The position numbers and the translations under genes were made by a program. The notes under the pieces are model-generated. The model ran no database searches and was not told the origin of the DNA. It was given only the letters and a program-made list of their open reading frames with translations. A stretch of 64,000 nt of DNA, from NCBI GenBank assembly GCA_022495005.1, contig JAGYXB010000970.1, positions 111,077-175,076 on the forward strand, read 5' to 3'. The DNA is from Rhyacophila brunnea. Taxonomy: Eukaryota > Arthropoda > Insecta > Trichoptera > Rhyacophilidae. Shown piece after piece: positions 11,469 through 22,545 of this stretch (positions are counted from its first letter, which is position 1; the number at the start of each line of letters is the position of its first letter).

Positions 11469-11744
11469 CTGATTTTTTTCTGTCACGTTTTTCTATCCAG
11501 CTCAAAAATTTAATATGACTTAGAATTCGGTACACTTATGCTAATGCAGCAACAATATAATATTATGTTGAATTTTGGGGGCGGCGGGGGGGTTTCTCAA
11601 ACATGGGGGGGGGGGTTAACAAACTGTTTTAAAAAATACTTTGTTGATAATGGGACTATCAATCTGAAAGTTTCACAAATAGATTCCTCATGGACGGATT
11701 CGAAATAAAAATGTAACATAAAGATGGGTGTCGAAGTTTATATG
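11469..11744. other. Insertion-like segment with long G runs
   Basis: This segment has no counterpart between the mirrored parts at 8360-9052. It holds G runs at 11577-11592 and about 11605-11615, striking in an otherwise AT-rich window and able in principle to form a G-quadruplex. No coding frame. Confidence 0.5.
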
Positions 11745-12060
11745 AATCAACAGAAAATTTAAAAACGTTGTATATAAAAAGTTATTTTTATCTTGTAATT
11801 ATTATAACAACGATCATTGATATTTTCCTACCAATACGAATATAAAATTTATATTTTATTGACGAATTAACGATTCGATACTAACCAAAAAGTGTTTATA
11901 TTAATATAAACACTTTTTGGTCAGTATGAAATCGTTCGATACGTTTCTCTAAATTCGAATATATAAAAGCCTATGAACGATTAAAATGCATCAGACTCAT
12001 TGTTTTAGACATTATTTTCAATGTAGTTTTTTGGATATTTTTACCCCGGATAGAAGCTTA
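11745..12060 (+). repeat. Family C variant segment, mirror of 8360-8640
   Basis: It shares AAAACGTTGTATATAAAAAG, ACAACGATCATTGATATTTT and GAACGATTAAAATGCAT with the inverted segment at 8360-8640. It contains a perfect 38-bp palindrome at 11884-11921 centred on TATTAATA. No coding. Confidence 0.6.
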
Positions 12061-12204
12061 TCGATGTGAAATAGAAAGTGTTTTGTTAATGTTGTTTGTT
12101 TGTTGTTCACCAGTAAATACACATGTTTTGAAGATAATAGGCTATTTGATATTGGTTTTGAGTCGGTGTGTCAAAAACATCAAACCCCCCGCATTATAAT
12201 CATT

Positions 12205-12380
12205 AATAACACGAACTAGTTGCAGTAAACGACCACAAGAACGCCCTAAAGTACACTGGATAGACGAAATCATAAAGTTCTGTAGATGTACATGGCAGTG
12301 GAAAATTAAGGATATTAAAGAGAGAAAGGAGCTAAGGGAGGCTTTCATCTAGCAGTGGATCGTTCCCGGATGATAATATA
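12205..12380 (+). pseudogene. Family R LINE 3' end fragment, copy 3
   Basis: Only the last about 170 bases of the RTE-like element remain: the RPRVHWIDEIIKFC-type block (12235-12290), then the KELREAFI block (12325-12350) and GATGATAATA. Too short to carry function. Confidence 0.6.
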
Positions 12381-12429
12381 ATCTCATAGATTGGAAATTG
12401 GCCTTGAATGTATCGTCACTGTTCTGGCA

Positions 12430-12828
12430 GAAGACACTAATTCGAAAAAATGACATATTGAGTTAGTTATACCAAAATGTTCCTTATTTCAAACTTTACC
12501 ATCTGAAAACCTTCTTAATAAATAAACAGTCTTTATTTTAAAGTCATCCTTTTTACGATTACTCATGTTAGGTATATCTCCCACCAATCCCGGTGTTTGT
12601 CTATGGCGCAAAGAAAATAATATGTCAATCGAAATGCACCGTTTGTTATTGCTGATTCATGTCACATAATTGCAAAATAACCAAGCGTGGTGTGACATTA
12701 TCAATGTGATGGATTGTTTTGATTTCGCCGAAATATGCTGAAATCAACAATGCAGGTGAACGATACTAGTCACTTTCGATAATGATTGCTTCAAAAGGAG
12801 AAACAATATTGGCAACATATTTTCTTAT
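12430..12828. other. Direct repeat of 10169-10290, then nothing recognisable
   Basis: 12430-12562 repeats 10169-10290 almost base for base. 12563-12828 shows no gene and no known repeat. Confidence 0.5.
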
Positions 12829-13245
12829 AACGTTTTTATTAGCACGTATTCTTGTTTGCCAAGTACAAATCTTGCAATCGATTTTTAACTAATTTTCCGA
12901 CTAGCTAGACATTTGAAACTTTTAGAATATAACAGAACACGCTGCCAATGTATTCTTTTAATACTTTTAGCCATCTTCAAGCAGAATTGAATTCATTTTC
13001 AGTTAATTCTGTTTTGTATGGAAAGTTATTTCAGAAAAATCCGTAAAAAGTAAAAGACTATTATAGGTTGCTAAGAGGGTGGTCCTAGTAACTAAATTAT
13101 TAATATATACGTGCGTTACTATGGAAATCAAAATGAAATGTCAAAATGACATTTCAGTATTCTATTTTTGTTTGTTTGTTTATTTACTTCATATCAAGTA
13201 CAAGTTTGAGCATATTGAGCATAATAATTCAACAGAATATGCAAA
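12829..13245 (+). repeat. Family C element, 3' end disrupted
   Basis: It starts ATAACGTTTTTATTAGCACG and contains the family body through AATTCAACAGAATATGC, after which the usual right end is lost. The open frames overlapping it (13079-13337) are repeat readings, not genes. Confidence 0.6.
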
Positions 13246-13329
13246 CGTTATTAATTTTATTAATATCCACTAAAAAAACCAAAATTGGATGGAACATACA
13301 AACAAAAAACTTTGTATTTTATATAATAC

Positions 13330-13640
13330 TATTTTAAAAACCTTTGCAGGTGTGCGTACAACAACTGACAAAAGTTTCATCGCAATCGGAACCATACGAA
13401 TAAAAGAAGATATAAGTAATGAAGAAGAAGAAGAGGTAGATGGTTTTTCTAATTCAGAAACCTTTGCGGGTGTGCATACAACCACTTGCATCGCAATCGG
13501 ATGAATGGTATAGGAACGCGTACGGGACAGACAGATAGACAAACAGACAAACAGACATACAGACAGTATAGCAGCGCATAAAACACGAACAAACAAACAA
13601 ATGTTGTTTTTTATATTATAAAATAATAATAAGACTTGAA
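13330..13640. repeat. Unclassified repeat with a CAGACAAA-type tail
   Basis: A short module ACCTTTGCAGGTGTGCGTAC (13340) recurs in altered form at about 13460, and CATCGCAATCGGA occurs twice. It then runs into a CAGA/CAAA-rich stretch (13525-13600). Such ends are common in insect repeats; I cannot assign a class. Confidence 0.4.
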
Positions 13641-13810
13641 AAAAACATTCGGTTTGTAAAGCCGTGCTAGTATTTTTGCCATAAATTATTTAAATTGATT
13701 CATGTTCATTATTAGGTTTTACTTTTTCCAAGATTTATTAGGTAGGTCGGCTTGAATTGCATTTTATCGAAGCCTATTTAGTTATACATCCAACTACAAT
13801 CAAGAATATG

Positions 13811-14196
13811 CATGGCCCTCACACTTGAATCGGGCCCCCAGGCTAGGATGTTTGGCAGCCCCCCCTACCTATCGCTAAGGGTAAAGTCAGTATGATGCGC
13901 TGCAGAAGCGTTATCCAAATGGTGTATTTTTAGCGATTTTTTTATATTTCTAATAATATGTACGTCTATATCCATTTGAATTATGGAGTTGTCGAGTATA
14001 GGCACACAGTACTAAATTGCATCGTACAACCAAATAGTTTCAATTATTCATATCGTCAAGTAAAATAGCGCCGCAGGCGACTTTTTTTACTATTAGAGCA
14101 AATTTGTGATCTGTGTTTATCTCACTTATCTGGTCGGCTCGCCACGCCGGGCCCCCAGGCTAGAGCCCTGTCAGCCCACCCCTTGTGGGGGCCATG
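13811..14196. mobile_element. MITE with CATGGCCC ends, copy 1
   Basis: The ends are CATGGCCCTCACA (13811) and TGTGGGGGCCATG (to 14196). A second inner pair, GGGCCCCCAGGCTAG, appears near each end. It is related to 24946-25329, which has a clean 8-bp target duplication. Here the flanks AGAATATG/AGTATAAT match only in part, so the duplication has decayed or the end is off by a few bases. Confidence 0.65.
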
Positions 14197-14842
14197 AGTA
14201 TAATATTATGATGTTTGTTATTAAACTATCATTTTTATGTTTACGTTTAAAAATAAATTTGCATTGAAAACATTTATCTTCACATCCAAGTATCACAAAT
14301 AACGTAGGTTAATTAGTTAGTTGGAATTATCTGGTAGTGTTTATATTTAAATGTTGTATAAAAACTCATTCAACTCAACTCATCACAAACTCAACAAAGA
14401 ATACGTCAAAACACATCCCTAGCAAACTAACAGGGCTGTAACCTAGTGACTTCTAACAAAATAGTGAGGTTAATTGGGTATTAATTAAAAACTTAGTTAC
14501 ATTCTAAAAAAGTCTTATATTATCTTACAAAAAACCGTCAACAAAAGATTAATTCAATGATTATTTTATTTCATATTATTATAAAAAATGATAATAAAGA
14601 AATAGTGTGACGTAAAGCATATTATTTTAATCAAATGTTAGAAATCACAAAATCAACATAATGTATTGATATCGGCTGATGGATATTACTGCAACTCAAT
14701 TCTGAATCAAATTATCGATGCATACGAAGTTGGATTAAATGCTTACTGAATAAACAGAAGTCTACTTAGGTAATTGGAAACAAAAATATCAACAAATGAC
14801 GTAGTTGTATCTAATTTTGCAACTAATACTCACAAATATATA
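14197..14842. other. No gene seen
   Basis: AT-rich sequence with no recognisable coding frame, RNA gene or repeat. Confidence 0.5.
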
Positions 14843-15000
14843 ACTTAGAGCGGTTTTACACGGAGAATTCTCATATCCGATACATGCTTGACGGATACAG
14901 AGTTTCTCAGTGTGTAAGGCTCTATTTGCTGTAATTATATTACATATAGTTATAACTATATATAGAACACGTCAGTCCTCAGTGTGAAACTGCTCTAAGT
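14843..15000. mobile_element. Small MITE with ACTTAGAGC ends
   Basis: ACTTAGAGCGGTTTTACAC (14843-14861) is inverted at GTGTGAAACTGCTCTAAGT (14982-15000), a 158-bp element with about 19-bp ends and two mismatches. No clear target duplication, so the superfamily is open. Confidence 0.65.
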
Positions 15001-15147
15001 CTACCTTGCTGCCATGTTAACTACAATTTCAGTAATTTAAATAAATTAAGAAGACAACAATATTTTTAACGAATAATCTGACATTGTCATTTAAATGATA
15101 TAAAATGTTTTAGGGATTATTACAATATAATATATGTAAGTATATGT

Positions 15148-15725
15148 CAGTGGCGAAGGGTGGAGGTAGGCTGTTAAGATCCGCCATAAACAGTGCACAT
15201 TAAACTTTTTCAGACATACATATTTGTTTTCATTGAAATAAGACTACAATTTACAGATAGTGTTGGTTAGTTTTTAAAATTAAATTAAACCCTGAAAAAC
15301 CAAGCCTTAATAGATAATAGTCAAAAAATACATGTCTATCCATAAAATATCTAAAATTATGCAATTAAATCATACATAACTTTGAATATTTTATAAATAT
15401 AATAATATTTTTTATTTATTATAGTTTGGTTTAGGCAGGGCTTAATGAATTAAAAAAAATAACCAATAATATGTGTAATATGTATTTTTAATCCAACGAA
15501 AACAAATAACTATGAATGAAAGAGTGTGCATAATTTTGTCGTATTTCCCAAATTAGACCAAAACGATTATGGTTTCGTTTAAGTAGGGTTTAATTGATTT
15601 TGAAAAAACTAACTAACACCACCTGTAAATTGTAGTCTTAGTTCAATAAAAACAAATACATATGACTAAAAAAGTTGCACTATTTATAGCGAATCTTAAC
15701 AGCCTACCTCCACCCTTCGCCACTG
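15148..15725. mobile_element. Family H hAT-type MITE, copy 1
   Basis: The ends CAGTGGCGAAGGGTGGAGG and CCTCCACCCTTCGCCACTG are perfect inverted repeats, and the flanking 8-bp duplication GTATATGT is exact (15140-15147 and 15726-15733). CAG-CTG ends with an 8-bp duplication fit the hAT superfamily. The inverted repeats extend well inward, and an inner copy of the end module (GTGTGCATAATTTTGTCG, about 15524) gives a nested structure. No transposase frame. Confidence 0.85.
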
Positions 15726-16119
15726 GTATATGTTGTAACTTTTAGAAATGTAAATAATTGTAGACCTAATATTTTAAATTTTCTAATTGTTGAGATTATT
15801 TATTATATTGTAAAATAAACATACACTACGCCACTGACAATCACTACTACCTTGCTTCGGTTCTCGCTTTTCATAAGGACTTGTACCTGTAGATAGAGTG
15901 TGGAAACGTTGAGTGGTTTGTAGTTTTTTTCATAGAAATATATCACGAGATATTACTATATACGACAAAGTATTATACTTCTAAATAAACAATAATTAAA
16001 TTAACCAAGTCATATATTATATAGTAGTAGCGTATATTAGGATTTTTTATATAAACCATCGGTTTTACCTACGTAGTGTTTCCGTTTTTTTAATATTTGT
16101 TGTTGAAATTATTAAGGCT
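15726..16119. other. No gene seen
   Basis: AT-rich. A CGCCACTGA match at about 15830 may be a stray family H end. Nothing else recognised. Confidence 0.4.
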
Positions 16120-16452
16120 ATACTTCAGTTGGGGCACGGTCTAAAACGATCGGGACTATGCGACGCGAAGATTGTGCAAACGACGCGTGCAGAACAAAAC
16201 ATAATTTATCATAAAAATTCAACATGCATCCATTTAATTTTATGTTTACTATTCTATTAGTAATAATAATAATAATATATTCATTGACATTTTTTCTTTT
16301 TCAAGTAAAATGGGTAACGTTTTTTAGTCATTTTTACACGATTTAAGAATAAATTCCCCCGACGCCATCACAAAATAAATTGACAATTAGCAGCGAGTCC
16401 GAAATTTCGTTGCACCTATAGTTGAAAATTATTTGCCGTTTTACTGAAGTAT
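16120..16452 (+). mobile_element. MITE with ATACTTCAGT ends, copy 1
   Basis: ATACTTCAGT (16120-16129) is inverted at ACTGAAGTAT (16443-16452). The body includes GTGCAAACGACGCGTGCAG, TAACGTTTTTTAGTCAT and CACCTATAGTTGAAAATTA and recurs inverted at 40460-40813. Non-coding. Confidence 0.65.
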
Positions 16453-16723
16453 GCTCTTTTTTCGTTTTTTGATGTTATTTTAATGTAGATAATTAATATT
16501 ATATTTGAGTTAAGTTGAATTTACATAGTACATTCTTTTGAAATTTTTCAGAGGTTATAATTATATACCTACATTATATCATTTTGATTATATTATGGTC
16601 TATCAGATTTTGTTAAAATTTTGTATTGCAATTGAAAATTGTCATCATAATGAGGCGATTCTTGGTGGTCGGCGATTAAAAAATGTATATTCATCATAAT
16701 CTATAGTTATACAGTCCATAGTG

Positions 16724-17289
16724 TCTATAGATGGATGTATATTTTTTGATGTAATATTGTTCGCAGAGTAAAGCTAGGTTGGAGTGCTTTTGGCCGCCTG
16801 AATAATGTCTTCAAAGGTGACCTTCCACTATGTCTAAAGCGCGAAGTATTCAACCAGTGTGTGCTTTCCGTGATCACATATGCGTGTGAAACATAGAACC
16901 TAAGTAAAATAGAGATCCAGAAACTTAGAGTAGCACAACGTGGTATGGAGAGGTATGCTGGGCATAACGCGAAAGGACAAAAAGAGGAATGAGTGGATAA
17001 GGAAGCAGACAAGGGTTTCCGATGTAATAGAGTTTATTAAAAGTTTTAAATGAAGATGGGCTGGACACATAGCTCGAAGAAGAGAAAATCGTTAGACAAA
17101 TCAAGTCATCCAGTGGTATCCAAGAAGAACAAAACGTCCGCAAGGTAGAACTAGAGGCCGCTGGATCGATGAAATGATAAAGTTCTGCGGTTGTACGTGG
17201 CAACGTAATGCATAGGACCGAGATAAGTGGAAGCAGCTTAAAGAGGCCTTCATCCAGCAGTGGATAGATTCAGGCTGATGATGATGATG
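16724..17289 (+). pseudogene. Family R LINE (RTE-like) 3' fragment, copy 4, with target duplication
   Basis: Nearly the same sequence as 9494-10052, with the blocks for the C-terminal end of an RTE reverse transcriptase and a (TGA)n tail at 17275-17291. The flanks ATACAGTCCATAGTG (16709-16723) and ATACAGTCCATGGTG (17290-17304) match at 14 of 15 bases and look like the target duplication. This copy therefore inserted already truncated, by target-primed reverse transcription. Frameshifts and stops prevent translation. Confidence 0.8.
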
Positions 17290-17304
17290 ATACAGTCCAT
17301 GGTG

Positions 17305-17747
17305 GGTAGAGTTCTTTTCAGTAATAGATTGGGTCCAATCGAGCCTCGCAGCCGAAATGACATCTGTATTCGCAAGATAAAAAATTAAATAAGGGGAAAA
17401 GTTCATTTTTAAATAATTGTAAGCGCAACAGTTAAAATGTGCAGTTGTTGTGTAATAGAATTGTATAAAACTTGAGAAAATTCGACCCCATTACTCAAGA
17501 ACTTCTTCAATGTGTTTCTACTAAAAATAACTCATTGGTATCATGAGAACAGCAGTTAAAACAATACTATTTATCTTCTAACATTATTTTATATTATTAC
17601 GTTAATTAACTGTTACAAAAAAAAAACACTGGATTAAACCTTTTAAAGAATCATGAAAGTTATTTTTAGATAAAAGGGCAAGAAAACTATTTTATAGTTT
17701 TATTACAATTTTTGCTGATAAAAATGTAATAAAATGTGAATTTTTTT
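17305..17747. other. No gene seen
   Basis: AT-rich flank; no recognisable gene or repeat. Confidence 0.45.
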
Positions 17748-18047
17748 TAAGGACCCCATCATATTATTTTATGGTCATATTTGTATTATTAAAATTAGTT
17801 TATTAGGTTTTCTATATTTTCATGAAGAGATTTTTGACAATTTATAATTTTAATATTTTTTAAAAACATCGATTTTTATATACCTACATAAAAAGGATTT
17901 CAAGTGATGTTTTTTCGATCAAAATCGATGTTTTTTCAAATAAAATCTCCTCATAAAATTATAGAAAACTTAATAAATTAAATTTTAATAATAAGTATGA
18001 CAATAAAATAGTATATAATAATAAGATGGGATCCTTTAAAAGATCCT
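17748..18047. mobile_element. AT-rich foldback MITE
   Basis: GGACCCCATCATATTATTTT (17751) is the inverted repeat, with a few mismatches, of the segment ending AAGATGGGATCC (18035). The arms run inward through TTATTAGGTTTTCTATA. A related internal piece is at about 41170-41240 (inverted). Non-coding. Confidence 0.6.
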
Positions 18048-18110
18048 TTAAAAATACACATTTTTTAAAAATTGTAAATTTATCTTTGGCTTAAAATCAA
18101 AAAAAAAAAT

Positions 18111-18652
18111 CGGTGTGTGTACTTACGTACGCGCGTTAGAAGTTATACTTCTTTGGCATAACAAAAACAAAACTTGTAATAACCTATATTCTTCGACTAG
18201 CTCTGGTGTGGTGATTTAGAATCAGGTTCACAAAATAAATGAAAGTGTTTCTTTGGTTCATCGAACTATCCAAATTATTTGTTTTTCTTATTGGTAGGAA
18301 GTTGAAATGGAGTGCCGCTGGCTTAAAATTATCTTTCTGCTTCATTTCGTATTTATTAATATTATTTATTATTACTATTTTAATTATCTTGTTAAATTAA
18401 AACACAGAATAAGGGTCGCTTCTTGGAGCGCTGTTGGTTTAAACCTATTTTATTGCTTCATTCTGTAATTATTAATAATATTTATTTTTAATCTTTCAAT
18501 TATCTTGTTACACACTCAGAAAATGAGCAGCTTATTGGAGCGCCGCTGGTTTAAAATTGTTTTATTGCTCCATTCCGTACATCGCAGCCAGTCACACGGG
18601 TAAAATACACTCTGATCTGTTTTCCCAAACGCGCCAAAATAAGTATAACTTC
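18111..18652 (+). mobile_element. Family P element, copy A
   Basis: The left tip is CGGTGTGTGTACTTACGTAC (18111) then GAAGTTATACTTCTTTGGC (18139-18157). The right tip is GCGCCAAAATAAGTATAACTTC (bases at 18631-18652), the inverted repeat of the left tip. Inside are three tandem units of about 114 bp, each led by GGAGYGCYGYTGG (18309, 18425, 18537). No protein frame. I do not recognise the family. Confidence 0.65.
18309..18585 (+). repeat. Tandem repeat, about 114-bp unit, inside family P copy A
   Basis: Two and a half units start at 18309, 18425 and 18537 (spacing 116 and 112). Each has the GGAGCGCCGCTGG-like box, a TTTTATTGCTTCATTC box and a TTTCAATTATCTTGTTA box. Single units occur in the other family P copies, so the array arose inside the element. 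Confidence 0.65.
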
Positions 18653-19414
18653 AAAAATATTTCACTTTTTAATGTTTTGTATTTTTCCGATAGGTGCCTC
18701 TGATATGTAGATGTATAGCATTAATCATGCTTCGGACTTGCTCCAGTCCTGTTGTCAAGTACCAATAATGGATTCTGACGTAACTATCATTTAGCTTTAT
18801 GACATCTTTGAAAAATATTTGTTTGAATAGCTCTTTGTTATAATATTATATAATGATGTTTGACTATTTCCTACTTGCCTAGTATATAATTGGTAGAACA
18901 TATTTATTTTTGAAGCATCGTTTCTATAAATAAGTCACGTGTATCACTGTACCTGCACAATGCTTTTAATTGAATGAAATACTTGATGGATGATTGTGTC
19001 ATATATAATTTATTTCGTTTCTGTGGTTAGTGGATGAGAATGTATTAGTTTCTGCAGTCACGTTAAAAGCATGACTGCGCTTTGTGGGGTTTTATATTGT
19101 CACAGTCGCCATAATAACTTTCGATCCGAATCACATCAATGACCGTTTTGAGGTATAATAATGTGTTGCAGCGCGAAGGATTCTGTCCATCGTTTGATGT
19201 ATTACTTTGTCGCTGCGAAAAAGCTTTCAATGAGCTTTGGAGTGATATTACTGTATTCGGTTTTGTTTGAATGCATTATGAATATCAATCATTGCAGTGA
19301 AAAATTAATTGAACCATTTTATATATAAACGGACGGGTTCCCAACCTATGTATTGTAACCCTAAGTGAGATCGCCAAAGATTTTTTTGTGGGGTCGCTGG
19401 CTGAAACAGTAAAC
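18653..19414. other. No gene seen
   Basis: Nothing recognisable. Short GC-richer patches at 19060-19200 have no frame longer than chance. Confidence 0.45.
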
Positions 19415-19417
19415 ATA

Positions 19418-19470
19418 AAATAATCGGTGTATGTACTTGATGTACGCGCGATAGAAGTTATACTTCTTTG
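19418..19470 (+). repeat. Family P left tip, isolated
   Basis: CGGTGTATGTACTTGATGTA, then GAAGTTATACTTCTTTG. No matching right tip follows before copy B, so this is a truncated element or an internal remnant. Confidence 0.5.
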
Positions 19471-19731
19471 ACATTTTTCATTAACACTAATCCTTATCCA
19501 TAATATAGTGGGTAATGTGGAAATAATATTTTTACGTGTGCAAAACATTTTTCATTTTAGTGATAAAAAAAACTCGAAGGTCTTTGCGCTTTATTTATCT
19601 GTAATTTTACATTAGACACGATCTTAAATTAAGTATGTTAGAGATAGGTTTCTTAGTATTTTTTTTATAGATATTTCCGTAAATCTTTCAATGGGCATAC
19701 TTTTAATAACATAATATTATTAAAAAAATAT

Positions 19732-20475
19732 CGGTGTGTGTAATTATGTACGAGCGTTAGAAGTTCTACTTCTTTGGCGTAACAAAACAAAATAAGTCGT
19801 TACCTGAGTCTATTAATATTACAGTGTATTAGGTTGATGAAAACGTACGTGATTTATCTGTGTCTCTATAGTACATGATAATTGTAATTTAATTATTGTA
19901 TTGGACCAAAACTCATCTTTGCCATACAGCGGTTATAATCGATTCAGAAGTGCCCATGATAAATTAAAATTATTTACCAACTCAACATTCACAAAATTTA
20001 TTTATTTATTGATATATTATTAGGTATAATTATACTCATTAATAATAGTTATATAAATATAGCCTCAAATCTTCATACACAATCTTTACAATGAAAAATA
20101 AATATACACTCCAATATAAATAAAGTTTTATGAATATTAATAATTAATAATTAATAGTGTAGACTGTAAGTCTCCAGGAATTTGTTTCTAAACATATACC
20201 TATATTTATTATGACACAATATTGGTTATGTTTACAACACATGCTGTTTACTTGGTAGTATTGAACGACTAACTAAATAATACTATGCGCATGCGCATGT
20301 ACCCCTGAAACCGAAATGAATATAATCATAATAATAAATTGTGTTGCATCGGCGCGAGCAACTTCAATCACACGCCAAACGTGTTACATCGGCGCGCGCA
20401 ACTTCGTCACACGATAAAAATACACTCTGATCTGTTTTCCCAAACGCGCAAAAAGAAGTATAACTTAAAAAATAT
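19732..20475 (+). mobile_element. Family P element, copy B
   Basis: Left tip CGGTGTGTGTAATTATGTAC (19732) and GAAGTTCTACTTCTTTGGCG. Right end ACACTCTGATCTGTTTTCCC (20429), then GAAGTATAACTT (to about 20467). The interior (19975-20260) matches the interior of copy D (35595-35880). AAAAAATAT stands on both sides and may be a target duplication or part of the element. No protein frame. Confidence 0.65.
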
Positions 20476-21141
20476 TGATTATTTAACCAAATCACACCCC
20501 TAGTAAGTATGACAAAGTCCAACCAACAAAATTGACAATTTGAGCTAGTGTTGGAAAGGTTAATTTTCTCTTATCTACAATTACGGCATATTATTTTGTT
20601 TTCAGGATTATCTGCTGATATTTGATGAAGATACTAATTTTATAAGGTTCCAACTGCACCGGTTTATTTTAAAGGTTGGTGGTTGGGCCAATTATGGTCG
20701 CTTTCGTCCTTTCTTCCCACCTACCCTCAAATCCCACTATATTGTTGCAATACCAAGTGACCAGCATTCACTGGTCGTGGGTCGACCGGTATTATGTTAC
20801 AACTAGTTGCATCTGGACAGCGGACGCGCCTGGGCTTCTTAAAGCTAAGCCATCATTAACTTCAGAGTGATTCAGCCAAAACACATAATATGTTCGACCT
20901 TCAAAAACAAACCCAAAACAAAAGTGAAACCGTGGACCGTCTACTGAAGAAAGTGCCACATTTGGTGTTACACATTCAAAACAAAACCGTAAATTTTAAA
21001 GCTGGTTAACGAGCTTAAATTTCAACCATCACATTAAATAATTAATTGTCGTAAGTTAAAATTATATTAAGTACAGCTAATTTGTTTTCCTCGTTTTGAG
21101 TTAAGCACCAAGTCTCATAGTCGTAAGTGACCACTGGCCTT
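20476..21141. other. No gene seen
   Basis: A 64-codon frame at 20676-20870 (+) lies in slightly GC-richer sequence but has no known motif; not called. No repeat recognised. Confidence 0.4.
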
Positions 21142-21540
21142 TTAATTGTTTAAATATATTAGAAGTTTACTTCTTCGGCCTAGAATTTTCGACCGCATCA
21201 GTCGCTTGCAGGCATGCCAGCATTTATTCCCGGAGATAAGGCGAATTTTTATCTCCTCTACTGCCTTATTTTTGGTATTTAGGCTTGATCCGAGATACGT
21301 GAACTTGTCCACCCCTTCATATGCATGCTGTCCTATGTCTATATTCTGCAGCGGTACCTGATCGCGTGTGCTGACCATATACTTAGTTTTTGACTAGTTT
21401 ATATGCAGCCCAGCGTTTTCTGCTTTTATTTTCATAGTGCCACCATGGTCGATCATCCTCTGTTTGGATCTGCTTGTAATTAATATGTCGTCAGCATAAG
21501 CGCACGTCTGCGTTGTATTGTATTTATAAGGTTTCTTTAT
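21142..21540 (-). pseudogene. Non-LTR retrotransposon reverse transcriptase fragment
   Basis: The minus strand reads TQTCAYADDILITSRS, with the catalytic YADD box complement at about 21487-21498. It then continues to KYMVSTRDQ, GVDKFTYLGSSLNT and GNKCWHACKRLMRSK, the order seen around the C-terminal half of non-LTR reverse transcriptases (palm, then thumb). A single in-frame TAG (complement at 21394-21396) splits it. Both ends are cut, and the clade is not clear. Confidence 0.75.
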
Positions 21541-22127
21541 CCTATTTAAAAACTTTATTGGGGACGCGGGTCACTTGGCTTCTATAAAATGAGTTCACGA
21601 TTCAAAAAAGGTAGGAAATACGTGCAATAACCAAACAAACTGTATATAAATACATACAACATAAACAACAAATTCTAACAGAACTTTGTAACTCATAAGA
21701 AAAAAATAAAACAAATTTTTGACCCGTTTTACTTAAGTTCATTCGAAAAGTTTTGAATTTACCGCAAATGCACTCATTGTCACGGAAAAATTACCGCAAA
21801 AGATAAATTATGTGAATTCCAAGAGTTTTTACAATTACTTTATTTATAAGTAAATTTTAAAGATTGTGAAATTTTCGAAATATCCAAATATTCAAAAAAG
21901 TATGAAGTTGAAGTGAAGTATTAAGCGATAATAATTTAATTATTGGCACATTGGACTGTTTTTATTTTGTTGAAGACACCGATGTGCATACAGATTTCCG
22001 GTGTACATAGTGAACTCTAATATTGTGTAGGACTCAAAATGACTGTAGTGCACCGGAGCGCCGTTCTAGTTCATAAAATCCCCAAAATTATCGCTCCGTC
22101 TTGTGGGAAAATTAATTTGATAAATAA
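21541..22127. other. No gene seen
   Basis: AT-rich; no coding frame or named repeat apart from the family P element that follows. Confidence 0.45.
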
Positions 22128-22131
22128 AAAA

Positions 22132-22545
22132 TCGGTGTGTGTACTTATGTACGCGTGGTAGAAGTTATACTTCTTTGGCGTAACAAAACTTGTGATAAAC
22201 TAGATTCTTTGACTAACTCTATTATCTTGATAAATTACACACTCAAGAAAAAGGACCGCTTATTGGAACGCCGTTGGTTTATTTCTATACACTTTAACTT
22301 ATATTAATAAATTATATAAGTTTTTATTTTTAAAGTACCAACTGTCACTCTGACGTTTAATAATTTGTTACGTAAGGAATTACAAATGGCCGACAATAAT
22401 AAATTCGCTGCCTAGGCAACGGAACAATTCTAAAATATAATATTATACTGTATTATTATTATTTATTTATTATTATTTATTTATTCCAATCGAGTGCGTT
22501 TTTTTACTGTGAAAAAATAAATTATGTGTTACATGTCACAGATTA
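22132..22545 (+). mobile_element. Family P element, copy C, right end lost
   Basis: Left tip CGGTGTGTGTACTTATGTAC, then GAAGTTATACTTCTTTGGCG. The interior has the TTGGAACGCCGTTGGTTT box, GGCCGACAATAATAAATTCG and ATCGAGTGCGTTTTTTT, in the same order as copy E (45172-45615). Most of the tRNA-like part is replaced by a TTATTATT run (22453-22485), and the right tip is missing after TTACATGTCACAG. Confidence 0.6.

Noticed and set aside
13079..13337. Overlapping 63-64 codon plus-strand frames
   Set aside because: They lie in the 3' half of a family C repeat and run into flanking repeat sequence; not genes.
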